Below, piece after piece: positions 1 through 8,528 of a stretch of DNA of 64,000 nucleotides (the stretch's first letter is position 1; each line of letters starts with the position of its first letter). The position numbers were made by a program, and so were the translations under genes. This stretch comes from an uncultured Pseudomonadales bacterium (GTDB lineage Bacteria > Pseudomonadota > Gammaproteobacteria > Pseudomonadales > CANNCY01): positions 496,001 through 560,000 of the forward strand of contig CANNCY010000002.1 of the NCBI GenBank assembly GCA_947503335.1, read 5' to 3'. Under the pieces are notes generated by a model, which had not been told where the DNA came from, did not search any database, and saw nothing but the letters and a program-made list of their open reading frames with translations.

Positions 1-2
1 AC

Positions 3-1043
3 CAGGTTCGCAACTTTGCGCAGATTCAGCGCGATTCAATGAAAGACGTTGAAGTAGAGACGCTACCGGGCGTTGTACTGGGTCACAAACATATTCCAAT
101 GAACTCTGTAGGTTGCTACGTACCCGGTGGTAAGTACCCACTAGTTGCGTCTGCACACATGAGTGTTGCTACTGCTAAAGTAGCTGGTGTTAAGCGCATC
201 ATCGCTTGTGCCCCACCATTTAATGGCGAACCAAACCCTGCCATCGTAGTGGCAATGGACATGGCCGGTGCTGACGAAATCTACTGCATGGGCGGCGTTC
301 AGGCCATCGGTGCAATGGCGATTGGCACTGAAACAATCGCACCTGTAGACATGCTAGTTGGCCCAGGTAACGCATTTGTTGCCGAAGCTAAGCGCCAACT
401 ATTTGGTCGCGTTGGTATCGATCTATTTGCAGGCCCAACTGAAACCCTAGTAATTGCTGACGAGACAGTAGACGGCGAACTATGTGCCACTGACCTACTA
501 GGTCAAGCCGAGCATGGCCCTAACTCACCAGCGGTTCTGTTAACTAATAGCGAGCAACTTGCTAAAGACACTGTTGCTGCTATCGAAGAACAACTAAAGA
601 CACTACCGACTGCAGAGATTGCAGGTAAGGCATGGGAAGACTACGGTCAGATCTATGTTTGCGACACCTACGAAGAAATGGTTCAACAAGCTGATGAGCT
701 AGCATCTGAGCACGTTCAGGTAATGACTAAAGATCCTCAGTACTTTGCAGACAACATGACTAACTACGGTGCACTGTTCTTGGGTGAAGAAACCAACGTT
801 TCTTACGGCGATAAAGTGGTTGGTACCAACCATACGCTACCAACCAAGAAGGCAGCACGATATACTGGCGGCTTATGGGTAGGTAAATTTATCAAAACCT
901 GTACCTTCCAGCGTCTGACCAAAGAAGGCTCTCACATGATTGGCGAATACTGTTCGCGTCTGTGTGCCCTTGAAGGCTTTGCTGGCCACAAGGCACAGGC
1001 AGACATTCGTGTAGAGCGCTATGGCAAAGAACTTAACAAATAA
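3..1043 (+). CDS. HisD/HpsN-family NAD-dependent dehydrogenase (5' partial)
   Basis: This is a zinc- and NAD-dependent alcohol dehydrogenase of the histidinol dehydrogenase fold. The frame is open to the left edge, so the N-terminus (roughly 90 residues judging from the usual ~430 aa) lies outside; the ATG at 39 is internal. Every HisD catalytic element in view is present: GQAEHGP (zinc ligands Q and H), ASEH (the catalytic Glu-His pair), [13 protein letters not shown] (zinc Asp and substrate loop) and LEGFAGH (Glu and zinc His). No other his gene is nearby. It overlaps a LacI regulator gene and is followed by a hydrolase and an aldolase, so a catabolic dehydrogenase such as sulfopropanediol 3-dehydrogenase (HpsN type) or a relative is more likely than histidine synthesis. 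The family call is firm; the substrate is unknown. Confidence 0.85.
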   Translation, partial: QVRNFAQIQRDSMKDVEVETLPGVVLGHKHIPMNSVGCYVPGGKYPLVASAHMSVATAKVAGVKRIIACAPPFNGEPNPAIVVAMDMAGADEIYCMGGVQAIGAMAIGTETIAPVDMLVGPGNAFVAEAKRQLFGRVGIDLFAGPTETLVIADETVDGELCATDLLGQAEHGPNSPAVLLTNSEQLAKDTVAAIEEQLKTLPTAEIAGKAWEDYGQIYVCDTYEEMVQQADELASEHVQVMTKDPQYFADNMTNYGALFLGEETNVSYGDKVVGTNHTLPTKKAARYTGGLWVGKFIKTCTFQRLTKEGSHMIGEYCSRLCALEGFAGHKAQADIRVERYGKELNK

Positions 1044-2046
1044 TAAAATCTCGCCAAAAAAACGTGCCACATCGTACGATGTGGCCGAACTAGCTGGGGT
1101 ATCACAATCTGCGGTATCCCGCTGTTTTAAAACGGGCGCTAGTGTTTCTAAAAAAACACGCGACAAGGTTATGCAAGCTGCTAATGAGCTTGGCTATCAA
1201 CCCAACGCCATTGCCCGCGGATTGATTACGCGTCGATCTAATATCGTCGCTGTAATCACCACTGCCGCAACCACGTTAAGTTACCCCGAAGTACTTTCAA
1301 AATTAAATGCTGAGTTTGAAAAGCACGGCGTGCACATCTTGCTGTTTACACTGCATTCTGAATCAGATGTTGACGAAGTACTGAACCAAGTTTGGCAGTA
1401 TCAGGTCGATGGTATTATCGCAGCAGCACAGTTTACCGATTCTCAGATCGACGCCTGCATGAATCGCCAGATTCCGCTGATTTTCTTTAACAGGGTTTAC
1501 CCTGACATTTCGGTGTCTTCAGTTTGCTGTGATCACGCAGAAGGTGAACGCATCTTGGTAAAAGGTCTTGTCGATAAAGGTCATAAAAACTTTATTGTAA
1601 TGGCTGGCCCTCAAGATTCAGCCGTAAGTACTGCCCGTACCGACGGTGCTGTGTCTCAGCTAAATGCTGCAGGTGTATCACACCAATTACTGCAGGGTGA
1701 TTACAGTTATCAAACTGCATTCGATCTCGTCGATGATTATGCCAAGTCAGGCGATCTACCTGATGCAATTATCTGCGCGAATGATGTAATGGCAATGGGC
1801 ACCATCGATGCACTTCGCCATCACCATCAAGTAAACATACCCGAACAAGTAGAGGTAGTGGGTTTTGACGGCGTTGGCCCAGCTAGCTGGCAAAGCTATG
1901 ACCTCACTACTATCAAGCAACCTCTAGAGCGTATGGTCGAAGCTGCTGTAACCATGCTCTTAGAACGCGTTGAAGACCCCGAGCTACCCGCCGAAAAGCG
2001 TTTATTCGCAGGCAATCTAGCTAGGGGCACCAGCGCTGTGATTTAA
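1021..2046 (+). CDS. LacI-family transcriptional regulator
   Basis: A 341-aa LacI/GalR repressor. The N-terminal helix-turn-helix spans residues 17-37 ([18 protein letters not shown]) and is followed by the hinge helix (QPNAIARGL) and a periplasmic-binding-protein-like effector domain from about residue 65 to the end. The start at 1021 overlaps the end of the dehydrogenase by 23 bases and is the only ATG ahead of the HTH, so the gene is translationally linked to it. Being inside the operon, it is probably autoregulated by the operon inducer. It is the best local candidate to bind the TTCGAA-centred 15-bp boxes found at 8412, 8494, 13388, 13421 and 16256, because LacI operators are palindromes centred on CG. 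That link is inference. Confidence 0.93.
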   Translation: MAKNLTNNKISPKKRATSYDVAELAGVSQSAVSRCFKTGASVSKKTRDKVMQAANELGYQPNAIARGLITRRSNIVAVITTAATTLSYPEVLSKLNAEFEKHGVHILLFTLHSESDVDEVLNQVWQYQVDGIIAAAQFTDSQIDACMNRQIPLIFFNRVYPDISVSSVCCDHAEGERILVKGLVDKGHKNFIVMAGPQDSAVSTARTDGAVSQLNAAGVSHQLLQGDYSYQTAFDLVDDYAKSGDLPDAIICANDVMAMGTIDALRHHHQVNIPEQVEVVGFDGVGPASWQSYDLTTIKQPLERMVEAAVTMLLERVEDPELPAEKRLFAGNLARGTSAVI

Positions 2047-2056
2047 CGACTGATAA

Positions 2057-2770
2057 ATGACAGATAAACCTACCCTCATTTTTTTACCCGGGTCGCTCTG
2101 CAATGCAGAGCTATTCGCCCCCCAAATAACCGCGTTACAAGATCAGTATCAGTGCATCGTTGCCGACCTGAATCTCGACGACAGTATTCAAGCGATGGCA
2201 ACGCGTGTTTTAGATAATGCCCCTGAAAAGTTTTCATTAATTGGGCTTTCAATGGGTGGCATTGTTGCTTTCGAGATGCTTCGCCAATCGCAAGACCGTA
2301 TCGAAAAGCTCGCCCTACTAGATACTAACCATTTAGCTGACAAGGCCGAGAACGAACAAGCTCGGCTGGCACAGCTTGCAGACGCCGAGAATAAAAACCT
2401 CGCGTGGCTACGCGATCTATTTGAATCGCAGTTTTATCCAAGATATGTCGCGCCTTGTCACTTAGATAGCGATCTATTAAAGACCTGTGTCGGTGACATG
2501 GCCATAGCAGGTGGCTTTGAAACACTTAAAAATCATTGGCTAGCACTTGCTACACGCACCGATGCCAGTGATGTTCTTAAAAACTTATCAACTGACACAT
2601 TGATCGCGTACGGTGAGCACGATCAACTGTGCACGCCAGAGATTCATAAAACAATGGCCTCGCTAGCCGAACATGCTGAACTGCATTGCATTGCCGACGC
2701 TGGCCATATATCGACGCTTGAGCAACCAGATGCTGTTAACAAGCTATTGATCGACTTTTTATCGAGATAA
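2057..2770 (+). CDS. alpha/beta-fold hydrolase
   Basis: A 237-aa cytoplasmic alpha/beta hydrolase, with no signal peptide. The nucleophile elbow GLSMGG places Ser65, the acid is Asp189 in YGEHDQL, and the base is His217 in DAGHIST, which is the full catalytic triad. The oxyanion motif near the N-terminus reads LPGSLCN rather than HG. It starts 10 bases after the lacI stop and ends 3 bases before the aldolase, so it is an operon member. In a catabolic operon it could open a lactone, hydrolyse an ester or cleave a C-C bond in the manner of enol-lactone or meta-cleavage hydrolases; the sequence does not decide between these. Confidence 0.9.
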   Translation: MTDKPTLIFLPGSLCNAELFAPQITALQDQYQCIVADLNLDDSIQAMATRVLDNAPEKFSLIGLSMGGIVAFEMLRQSQDRIEKLALLDTNHLADKAENEQARLAQLADAENKNLAWLRDLFESQFYPRYVAPCHLDSDLLKTCVGDMAIAGGFETLKNHWLALATRTDASDVLKNLSTDTLIAYGEHDQLCTPEIHKTMASLAEHAELHCIADAGHISTLEQPDAVNKLLIDFLSR

Positions 2771-2773
2771 ATT

Positions 2774-3538
2774 ATGACTAATCGAATTCAATTAAAAGAA
2801 CGCTTGCTAGCTGGCGAACAACTGATCGGCACCTTTACAAAGACCCCGTCAATGATGCTTGCCGAAGTGATCAGCCAGACGTCACTAGACGTAGTGTGTA
2901 TCGACGCTGAGCACTCGCCCTTTGACAGAAAAGATATCGACAACAATATTTTTGCTTATCGTGCTGGCAACATGCCGTCATTAGTGCGTATACCTAGTAG
3001 CGCACCCGAGCAAATACTGAACGCGCTTGATTGCGGCGCAACCGGCATCGTTGTGCCTCATGTAGACAGTGCTGAAAAGGCACAGGCGATTGCTAAGGCA
3101 TCAAAGTACGGCGACGGTGGCCGGGGCTACGCAGGCTCTACTCGCGCCGCTGGCTATGCTAGTAAAACTATTAGCGACAATCTTGAAGCCAATCAAAGCA
3201 ATGTCGTAATAGCACAAATCGAAGACTTAGCAGCGCTAGATGTAATCGAAGATATTGCTGCTGTTGAAGGTATCGATTGCCTGTTTATCGGCATGATGGA
3301 TCTCACCGTGTCACTTGGCGAGAGTTCTGCTAAGGCGGCCGCGGTAACTGAGGCCGCAATTAAGATATGTGAAGCGGCCAAAAAATATAATCGTCGCTTA
3401 GGTATTTTTGTGCCTAGTGTAGATGATATCCCGTTCTGGATTGAACAAGGCGTGACTCTTTTCTTGATGGGCAGTGATCATGCATTTATAAAACAAGGCG
3501 CGGCTGCGCTGGCAGATAATGCCCGACAAGCGTTTTAA
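2774..3538 (+). CDS. HpcH/HpaI-family aldolase
   Basis: A 254-aa class II, metal-dependent pyruvate aldolase of the HpcH/HpaI TIM-barrel family. Visible family residues are the DAEH motif (44-47, catalytic His47), Arg72 in VRIPSS for pyruvate carboxylate binding, Glu150 in AQIEDLAA and Asp176 in GMMDL as the metal pair, and the glycine-rich GGRGYAG loop near residue 115. Members cleave 2-keto-3-deoxy acids or 4-hydroxy-2-oxo acids to pyruvate and an aldehyde. It is the last gene of the dehydrogenase-lacI-hydrolase-aldolase operon, followed by a strong terminator. It implies that the pathway ends in pyruvate plus an aldehyde, but the substrate is not known. Confidence 0.92.
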   Translation: MTNRIQLKERLLAGEQLIGTFTKTPSMMLAEVISQTSLDVVCIDAEHSPFDRKDIDNNIFAYRAGNMPSLVRIPSSAPEQILNALDCGATGIVVPHVDSAEKAQAIAKASKYGDGGRGYAGSTRAAGYASKTISDNLEANQSNVVIAQIEDLAALDVIEDIAAVEGIDCLFIGMMDLTVSLGESSAKAAAVTEAAIKICEAAKKYNRRLGIFVPSVDDIPFWIEQGVTLFLMGSDHAFIKQGAAALADNARQAF

Positions 3539-3557
3539 CAACACTAGTACTGATAAC

Positions 3558-3587
3558 AAAAAAGCCCAGCATCTGCTGGGCTTTTTT
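3558..3587. terminator. bidirectional rho-independent terminator
   Basis: An 8-bp perfect stem AGCCCAGC/GCTGGGCT with a 4-base loop is flanked by an A-run on the left and a T-run on the right. It can therefore terminate the plus-strand aldolase operon and the converging minus-strand symporter operon. It lies between the two stop codons. Confidence 0.9.
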
Positions 3588-3606
3588 GTAGTTAAGCCTT
3601 AATGCG

Positions 3607-5214
3607 TTAGATCATCGCGTTAAATGCCCAAAGCGCCACGATAGAAAGAACGAAGAAGACGATTAAGCCGTACGATGCTTTATCAACCTTACCTGGTACC
3701 ACGTACCAACCGTTCTCTTTTTCAGCACGACCTTCTGCCGCAAACAATGCTTTCTGGCCTTTAATGGTATATTCAGACCACTCTGCTTGTTTACCATCCA
3801 TAATAAGGCTGGTAGCGATAGCAACAATCGACGTTAGTGCTCCACCGATTGCGCAGTACCAAGGCCAAGCAACGGTTGTCTGTGTTGCTGTGTACCAAAC
3901 TGCGATAAAGCCTACAACTACGCCCGCAAGCACGCCGCGCTCGGTAGTATGCTTTGAGAAAATACCTAAACCGTACAGTGCCAATTTAGCGCCCACAAAG
4001 TAAGAACCTACCTTAGACAGCGTTTCTAGAATAGAACCTTCAGCACTCGCATACATAATCGCTGGCATAATAATTAGCGCGGCCCACATCAAGGTAAACC
4101 AACGAGACACCTTAAGTAGCTCTGCATCGGTCGCGTCTTTATTTTTGTATTTCTGATAGAAGTCGATCGTCGACACTGTAGCCATCGAGTTTAATGCCGA
4201 GTCCATACTAGACATCGATGCTGCCACTACGGCTGCTGCGATAATGCCCATTAACCCAGGTATCGCTAGTGCTGACGCAAACTCTAAGATAATGGTATTG
4301 CCGTCTTCAAAATTTTTGCCGTCGTAGTAGTTGTAAAACAACACGCCCAACAAGAAGAACAAGAAGTAAATAAAGATCGCTAGATAGCCCATTAGGGTAT
4401 ACGATTTTTTGGCATCACCGATTGTTTTTGATGCCAAGGTACGTTGAACCATCATCTGGTTTGCACCATATACCGTGATATGAAATAGCGTCATCGCCAT
4501 CACGCCAGACCAAACGGTTGAAGTTTGACTAAAGTCGATATCCCAGTTTAGCGGGTCGGTCTTACCTGCAGCCTTCAACGTACTTAGGGTTTCGCCTAAG
4601 GGTGCGTCAAGGTTGCCAATAAGCTCATAAGCGATAATACCTGCGCCAATTAGCAAGATGCCGGCTTGTATCACGTCTGTCCAGATAACTGCGGCGATAC
4701 CGCCCATCATTGTATAGACCAACGCAATCGCAGTTACGATTAAGATCGCGTATACAACATTGATACCCGTAATAAACTCAATCACCAACGACGTTGCATA
4801 CAAAATAGCTGCCGTCGTTAGACCCTGCGACACCAAAAAGATAGTTGCCATTGTAGTTCGAGCTTTTAAACCGAAACGCTTTTCGAGGTAGTCATGAATC
4901 GACGCGACACCACTGTTATAGAAAAACGGTAGCAAAAAGGTAATCACAAACAAAATAACTAACGGGTAGTTAAGATGAATGGCGATTACGCTAAGACCTT
5001 CGGTGTAAGACCATGCAGGCCCACCCAAGAACGATAATGCACTTACATAGGTTGCAACCACTGAAATACCGATTGCCCACCAAGGAATGCTTTTACCTCC
5101 TAAAAAGAAGTCTTGCGCCCCACTAATTTTACGGCCCAAATAACCGCCTAAGAAAATATTTGCCACTAGGTAGATTGCTAAAATCGACCAGTTCAGTGCA
5201 CCAAATTCGTACAT
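3607..5214 (-). CDS. sodium:solute symporter (SSS family)
   Basis: A 535-aa inner-membrane protein with about 13-14 hydrophobic segments. It has the SSS family landmarks near the N-terminus (FFLGGKSIPWWAIGIS, then SALSFLGGP) and the conserved DVIQAG segment in the middle. SSS proteins couple Na+ entry to uptake of sugars, amino acids, carboxylates or similar solutes; this member looks closest to the sugar/organic-anion branches, but I cannot assign a substrate. An AGAGG ribosome site precedes the ATG. It is the last gene of the minus-strand SnoaL-amidohydrolase-symporter operon, 26 bases after the amidohydrolase, so it probably imports the compound processed by the neighbouring enzymes once it has crossed the outer membrane. 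Confidence 0.92.
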   Translation of the reverse strand: MYEFGALNWSILAIYLVANIFLGGYLGRKISGAQDFFLGGKSIPWWAIGISVVATYVSALSFLGGPAWSYTEGLSVIAIHLNYPLVILFVITFLLPFFYNSGVASIHDYLEKRFGLKARTTMATIFLVSQGLTTAAILYATSLVIEFITGINVVYAILIVTAIALVYTMMGGIAAVIWTDVIQAGILLIGAGIIAYELIGNLDAPLGETLSTLKAAGKTDPLNWDIDFSQTSTVWSGVMAMTLFHITVYGANQMMVQRTLASKTIGDAKKSYTLMGYLAIFIYFLFFLLGVLFYNYYDGKNFEDGNTIILEFASALAIPGLMGIIAAAVVAASMSSMDSALNSMATVSTIDFYQKYKNKDATDAELLKVSRWFTLMWAALIIMPAIMYASAEGSILETLSKVGSYFVGAKLALYGLGIFSKHTTERGVLAGVVVGFIAVWYTATQTTVAWPWYCAIGGALTSIVAIATSLIMDGKQAEWSEYTIKGQKALFAAEGRAEKENGWYVVPGKVDKASYGLIVFFVLSIVALWAFNAMI

Positions 5215-5240
5215 ACTATGCCTCTAGATGTGCATTATTT

Positions 5241-6134
5241 TTAGATATTATAAAAAGCGGCCGCGTTGTTATAAAACATATCGGCACGCGCTTTTTCGTT
5301 ATAATTCTTCGTGATCTCTGTATATGCCGACCACAGTCTTTGGTAATCGGTGTGTAGCTTATCTACCGGAAAGTTCGACCCCATCATCACACGGTCGGTG
5401 GTAAAGGTTTCGATCACTTCACTTACAATCGGTTGTAATGAGTCGACTGTCCAGTCATGATCGAACATGCTCAAACCAGATACCTTACAAAAAGTATTGG
5501 GGCGAGCGGCCAAGCGCTTTAGCCCTTGTTGCCACATTTTGTAACCAACTTGGTCACGATACCAGGGTGAGCCGGCATGGCAGAGTACTACTTTCAACTC
5601 TTTAAAGTTTTCAAGTACGTCTGCTACGCGCTGCATTTGATCGGGTATCAGCTGCAAATCAAAACTAAGTCCACGGCGTTCTAACTCGCCCAAACCTTGA
5701 ATAAACGCAGCAGAGCCTATCAAATCGTCGGTACCTGTAACCGCATCTTCTTCGGGTGATCGCCCAACGATTTGGCGAATACCTCGCAGACAGCTATATT
5801 GCTGAAGTTGATCTAGCCATTCATCAAGGTTTTCTGCCGACAGGTCACAAAAAGCGACCATTGCCGATGGCAGACCAAACTGTACATGCTGCGCTTGCAA
5901 CCACCGCGCCTCGGCAAGATGCTCTTCTTGATCGGCAGCACCCACCTGAATGTGCACGCTTTTATCGATAGACAATTCGCCAATGTCATCTCTAAAGTCA
6001 GACACTAAATAGTTTTTTTGAATCGCCTCTGGATCACCAAAAAAACGCTTCACACCCTTGGCCATAAGCCAAGGGTATTGAACCTTGTCTAGATCCCATA
6101 AGTGATGGTGCGCGTCGATGATTGGCTGATTCAC
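5241..6134 (-). CDS. amidohydrolase-family lactonase-like protein (COG3618 type)
   Basis: A 297-aa amidohydrolase-2 TIM barrel that begins with the metal motif DAHHHLWD (residues 7-14). It also carries HAGSP late in the barrel and GSNFPVD near the C-terminus, the positions of the remaining metal-site His and the catalytic Asp. The DAHHHLWD start is typical of the COG3618 group, which includes fucono- and rhamnonolactonases and 2-pyrone-4,6-dicarboxylate or sulfomuconolactone hydrolases. The start codon is GTG, preceded by AAGG. It lies 12 bases after the tandem-SnoaL gene and ahead of the symporter, as an operon member. Lactone hydrolysis fits well with the HpcH-type aldolase encoded next door, but the precise substrate is inference. 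Confidence 0.9.
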   Translation of the reverse strand: MNQPIIDAHHHLWDLDKVQYPWLMAKGVKRFFGDPEAIQKNYLVSDFRDDIGELSIDKSVHIQVGAADQEEHLAEARWLQAQHVQFGLPSAMVAFCDLSAENLDEWLDQLQQYSCLRGIRQIVGRSPEEDAVTGTDDLIGSAAFIQGLGELERRGLSFDLQLIPDQMQRVADVLENFKELKVVLCHAGSPWYRDQVGYKMWQQGLKRLAARPNTFCKVSGLSMFDHDWTVDSLQPIVSEVIETFTTDRVMMGSNFPVDKLHTDYQRLWSAYTEITKNYNEKARADMFYNNAAAFYNI

Positions 6135-6146
6135 TATAACGTAACC

Positions 6147-7208
6147 TTAAGCTTGATTCGCTAGTCGAGCACGCTCGACCTGAACCATAACTGATAGCTC
6201 GTCAAACACTGTCCACTCTTCTTGAATAACGCCATCAATAACACGGTAATGGGTTTCGCCAAGAATAAAGATAGGTGCGCCAGTTGGCTCGCCGTAAAGT
6301 ACGCCGCCAGTATGAACACCAGCAATGCCCCAACGAACTGCTACATCAACACCCATCTCACCGTATGGCTGCGACGTTACATAGTCTGCGCTAAAGCGTA
6401 GATTGCTAAGCGTGCCAATCATCTGAATGTAGAAGTTCATGATTTCAGCATGGCCGTTTAAATTGCGGTTAGCCGATGCGTGCAGGCTAGCGTTAACTGC
6501 ATAAGCGTTGTGTACATCGCCTACCATGCGAGCGTTCCAGATGTTTTGCAAGTTTGCTAACACGAATGCTTCTGCTTCGGCCTGCGCATCACCTTCAAAG
6601 CCAACGCGACTCATCGTTGCACTGCCATTGATACGCGCTATTTCTGATTGAATGTAATCAGCTAGCTCAGGTTGAATTGGTTTTTGCGCCGCTTTTTGAG
6701 CGTACTCTAGCGGATCATAACCTAGCTGTTCGCACAGGCTATAGTTGTCGCGCACTAACCACTCTTCAACAATTTTATTGTCTTTAAGAATACAGTTAGC
6801 GATAACCGAAATAACTGCGTGCTTGCCTGTTGCAGGGCCGTATTCGGTTGGACCCATATTAGTCATGTGTGTGCGAATACGATGCGACGATACCAACTCG
6901 CCATCGCCACGCTCACCCACAATAATATTTTCAGCGTGCAAAGTACGATCAGGGAATGATGCAATGGTTGCCAACGTATTCTGAACCACAATATCAGCAC
7001 CAGCAGAACAGCCAGCTAGCGTGTATACAGGACAATCGTCTGAATAGTAGTCGTAACATAGGCCTACTTGCTTGCCTTCCCAAATACGGTAGGTAATTCG
7101 CAAAATGTAATCGACAACGTCTAAAAATTCGCTGTCAAAACCTGGCATGTTGCCCTTTTCATCTGTCAGTGCAGGGGCACTGTCATAGTGGTGCTTCATA
7201 CGATCCAT
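6147..7208 (-). CDS. tandem SnoaL/NTF2-like protein (divergent paralogue)
   Basis: A 353-aa soluble protein built from two NTF2-like (SnoaL-like) cone domains, about residues 25-165 and 205-345. Hallmarks appear twice: a long N-terminal helix with IW or YR residues, a central beta-sheet, and a final EEW strand (VEEWLVRDNYSL in domain 1, QEEWTVFDELSV in domain 2). NTF2-like folds act as isomerases, cyclases, dehydratases or ligand-binding modules, so function cannot be read directly. It is the first gene of the operon with the amidohydrolase and symporter. GAGGA lies 7 bases before the ATG. Two further, more similar two-domain paralogues lie at 9917 and 15224. Confidence 0.8.
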   Translation of the reverse strand: MDRMKHHYDSAPALTDEKGNMPGFDSEFLDVVDYILRITYRIWEGKQVGLCYDYYSDDCPVYTLAGCSAGADIVVQNTLATIASFPDRTLHAENIIVGERGDGELVSSHRIRTHMTNMGPTEYGPATGKHAVISVIANCILKDNKIVEEWLVRDNYSLCEQLGYDPLEYAQKAAQKPIQPELADYIQSEIARINGSATMSRVGFEGDAQAEAEAFVLANLQNIWNARMVGDVHNAYAVNASLHASANRNLNGHAEIMNFYIQMIGTLSNLRFSADYVTSQPYGEMGVDVAVRWGIAGVHTGGVLYGEPTGAPIFILGETHYRVIDGVIQEEWTVFDELSVMVQVERARLANQA

Positions 7209-7267
7209 ACATCAATCCTCGTACATTTTTATAGCGATAGCTGATCTTGCAACTACCTTTAATCATT

Positions 7268-7290
7268 AAAAAAGGGCAACTTAGTTGCCC
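7268..7290 (-). terminator. rho-independent terminator after the bicupin gene
   Basis: GGGCAACT/AGTTGCCC forms an 8-bp hairpin with an A-run on its left, which is a T-run on the minus strand. It sits 40 bases after the bicupin stop and separates that gene from the SnoaL-amidohydrolase-symporter operon, which must therefore have its own promoter in about 7209-7267. Confidence 0.8.
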
Positions 7291-7329
7291 CAAAAGTTCA
7301 CATCAATCCGTTTGCAAAACGGGTATTCG

Positions 7330-8361
7330 TTATGAAAATACTGCAGCGCTAGGAGCATCGGCACCGCGTGTCACAACAACATCAACTGCTACATTGCCAA
7401 CATTCTCGAACGAACGCTCTGCGTTAACAGGCACAGTAAACAGGTCGCCTGCTGCAAGCGTAACGGTTTCGCCACCACAGTGAATAGTCAATTCACCTGA
7501 CTGCACAAACAATACTTCTTCTTCAGCGCGTGTATGAGTCGGCACCTTAGCACCCTGTTCAATAACCATGCGGCGCATCGCAAAACCGTGACGCCAATTT
7601 GACTCTGATGCATCAAAGCCTTCGTCGTCGCTGGCGTAACCTAGAATCGCGTATTCTGATACACCTTCAATCGACGATAAACCAGCCTGTTGCTGCGACG
7701 GTAGCTGTTCGCTTGTAACTACATACTTCGCCATTTCTTCTAACGAAACATGCTTGTACTTTACAAGGTCTGCTTCAGTGGTGGCTGCCATCAACTCTGC
7801 ACCTTCAGGTACTTCCATACCCTCAAGCGTATCAATCAATCGGCCATCTTCAAGCAACACTAAACCATGATCTTTTGCATTCTCAAATACATACGGAGCC
7901 CATGTTACGTGACCCGCCGAATGCTGCTGATTTAAACCCAGAATACAGTATAGGAAACCGTTGTCGTCGCCAACGTTCTCGAAGCCGCGGAACATATGGA
8001 TAGGCAATGTAATAGTATCGCCGGCGGTTAAAATGGCTTCACCGTCGCCACCCTCATGACCCCAAGTGAACTTCCATTCACCACTGTGTACCACGAATAC
8101 CTCTGCGGTATCGTGGCTATGGTGCGAGTTCTTGCAGCCACGTGGCTGGCGAGCTGCACCTACGTCAAATGGATGTTTAATCTTGATGTGTACAACCTGA
8201 CCCGGATTCTCGGCAACACCTTCGCCTACTAGGCAAAAGTTCTCTTTTTTATCACTGCCTGGTGTTCTCGCATCGATAAATGCGGTTTTACAGGGGATTA
8301 GGTCGCTATAGCGCAATGTTCTACTTTTGATTTCTTCTGCGCTTGGCACATATGCAGGCAT
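7330..8361 (-). CDS. bicupin dioxygenase-like protein
   Basis: A 343-aa two-cupin protein. The first cupin (about 70-150) has a complete metal set: HxH with H81 and H83, Glu87, then a His in LPIHMFRGF. The second (about 260-340) has HTR instead of HxH and Asn in place of the last His (VPVNAERSF), so it probably no longer binds metal. One working and one lost metal site are seen in gentisate 1,2-dioxygenase-like bicupins, but a decarboxylase, isomerase or sensor is also possible. I chose the ATG at 8361 because GGGAG stands 8 bases upstream; longer readings start from a TTG inside the regulatory box at 8412-8426. It is divergent from the serine hydrolase. Confidence 0.85.
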   Translation of the reverse strand: MPAYVPSAEEIKSRTLRYSDLIPCKTAFIDARTPGSDKKENFCLVGEGVAENPGQVVHIKIKHPFDVGAARQPRGCKNSHHSHDTAEVFVVHSGEWKFTWGHEGGDGEAILTAGDTITLPIHMFRGFENVGDDNGFLYCILGLNQQHSAGHVTWAPYVFENAKDHGLVLLEDGRLIDTLEGMEVPEGAELMAATTEADLVKYKHVSLEEMAKYVVTSEQLPSQQQAGLSSIEGVSEYAILGYASDDEGFDASESNWRHGFAMRRMVIEQGAKVPTHTRAEEEVLFVQSGELTIHCGGETVTLAAGDLFTVPVNAERSFENVGNVAVDVVVTRGADAPSAAVFS

Positions 8362-8411
8362 TAAGCTTTCTCCCGACTTATAGCTATGATTATTGGATGT
8401 CGACATACTAA

Positions 8412-8426
8412 TGTACTTCGAATGCA
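8412..8426 (-). promoter_or_regulatory. 15-bp regulon box before the bicupin
   Basis: The plus strand reads TGTACTTCGAATGCA, which is TGCATTCGAAGTACA in the direction of the bicupin gene. It lies 50 bases before that start codon. The core TTCGAA is palindromic and the outer TGCA/TACA arms are near-inverted. An identical copy lies at 8494 in the same divergent region. Confidence 0.7.
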
Positions 8427-8493
8427 AAATACAAGATTATTCGACAGCCTTTTGCTAATATCATAGTCTTTATTACTGGTTTAAATAGCTTAC

Positions 8494-8508
8494 TGCATTC
8501 GAAGTACA
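8494..8508 (+). promoter_or_regulatory. 15-bp regulon box before the serine hydrolase
   Basis: TGCATTCGAAGTACA on the plus strand is identical in gene-sense orientation to the bicupin and receptor boxes. It ends 20 bases before the serine hydrolase ATG, so it overlaps the likely transcription start or leader. A bound repressor there would block transcription. Confidence 0.7.
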
Positions 8509-8528
8509 CAATAACTATAGGGCTTATC

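Noticed and set aside
8362-8427. Longer bicupin start (TTG at 8427)
   Set aside because: It would place the start codon inside the regulatory box and adds a polar stretch; the ATG at 8361 has a GGGAG site at the right distance.
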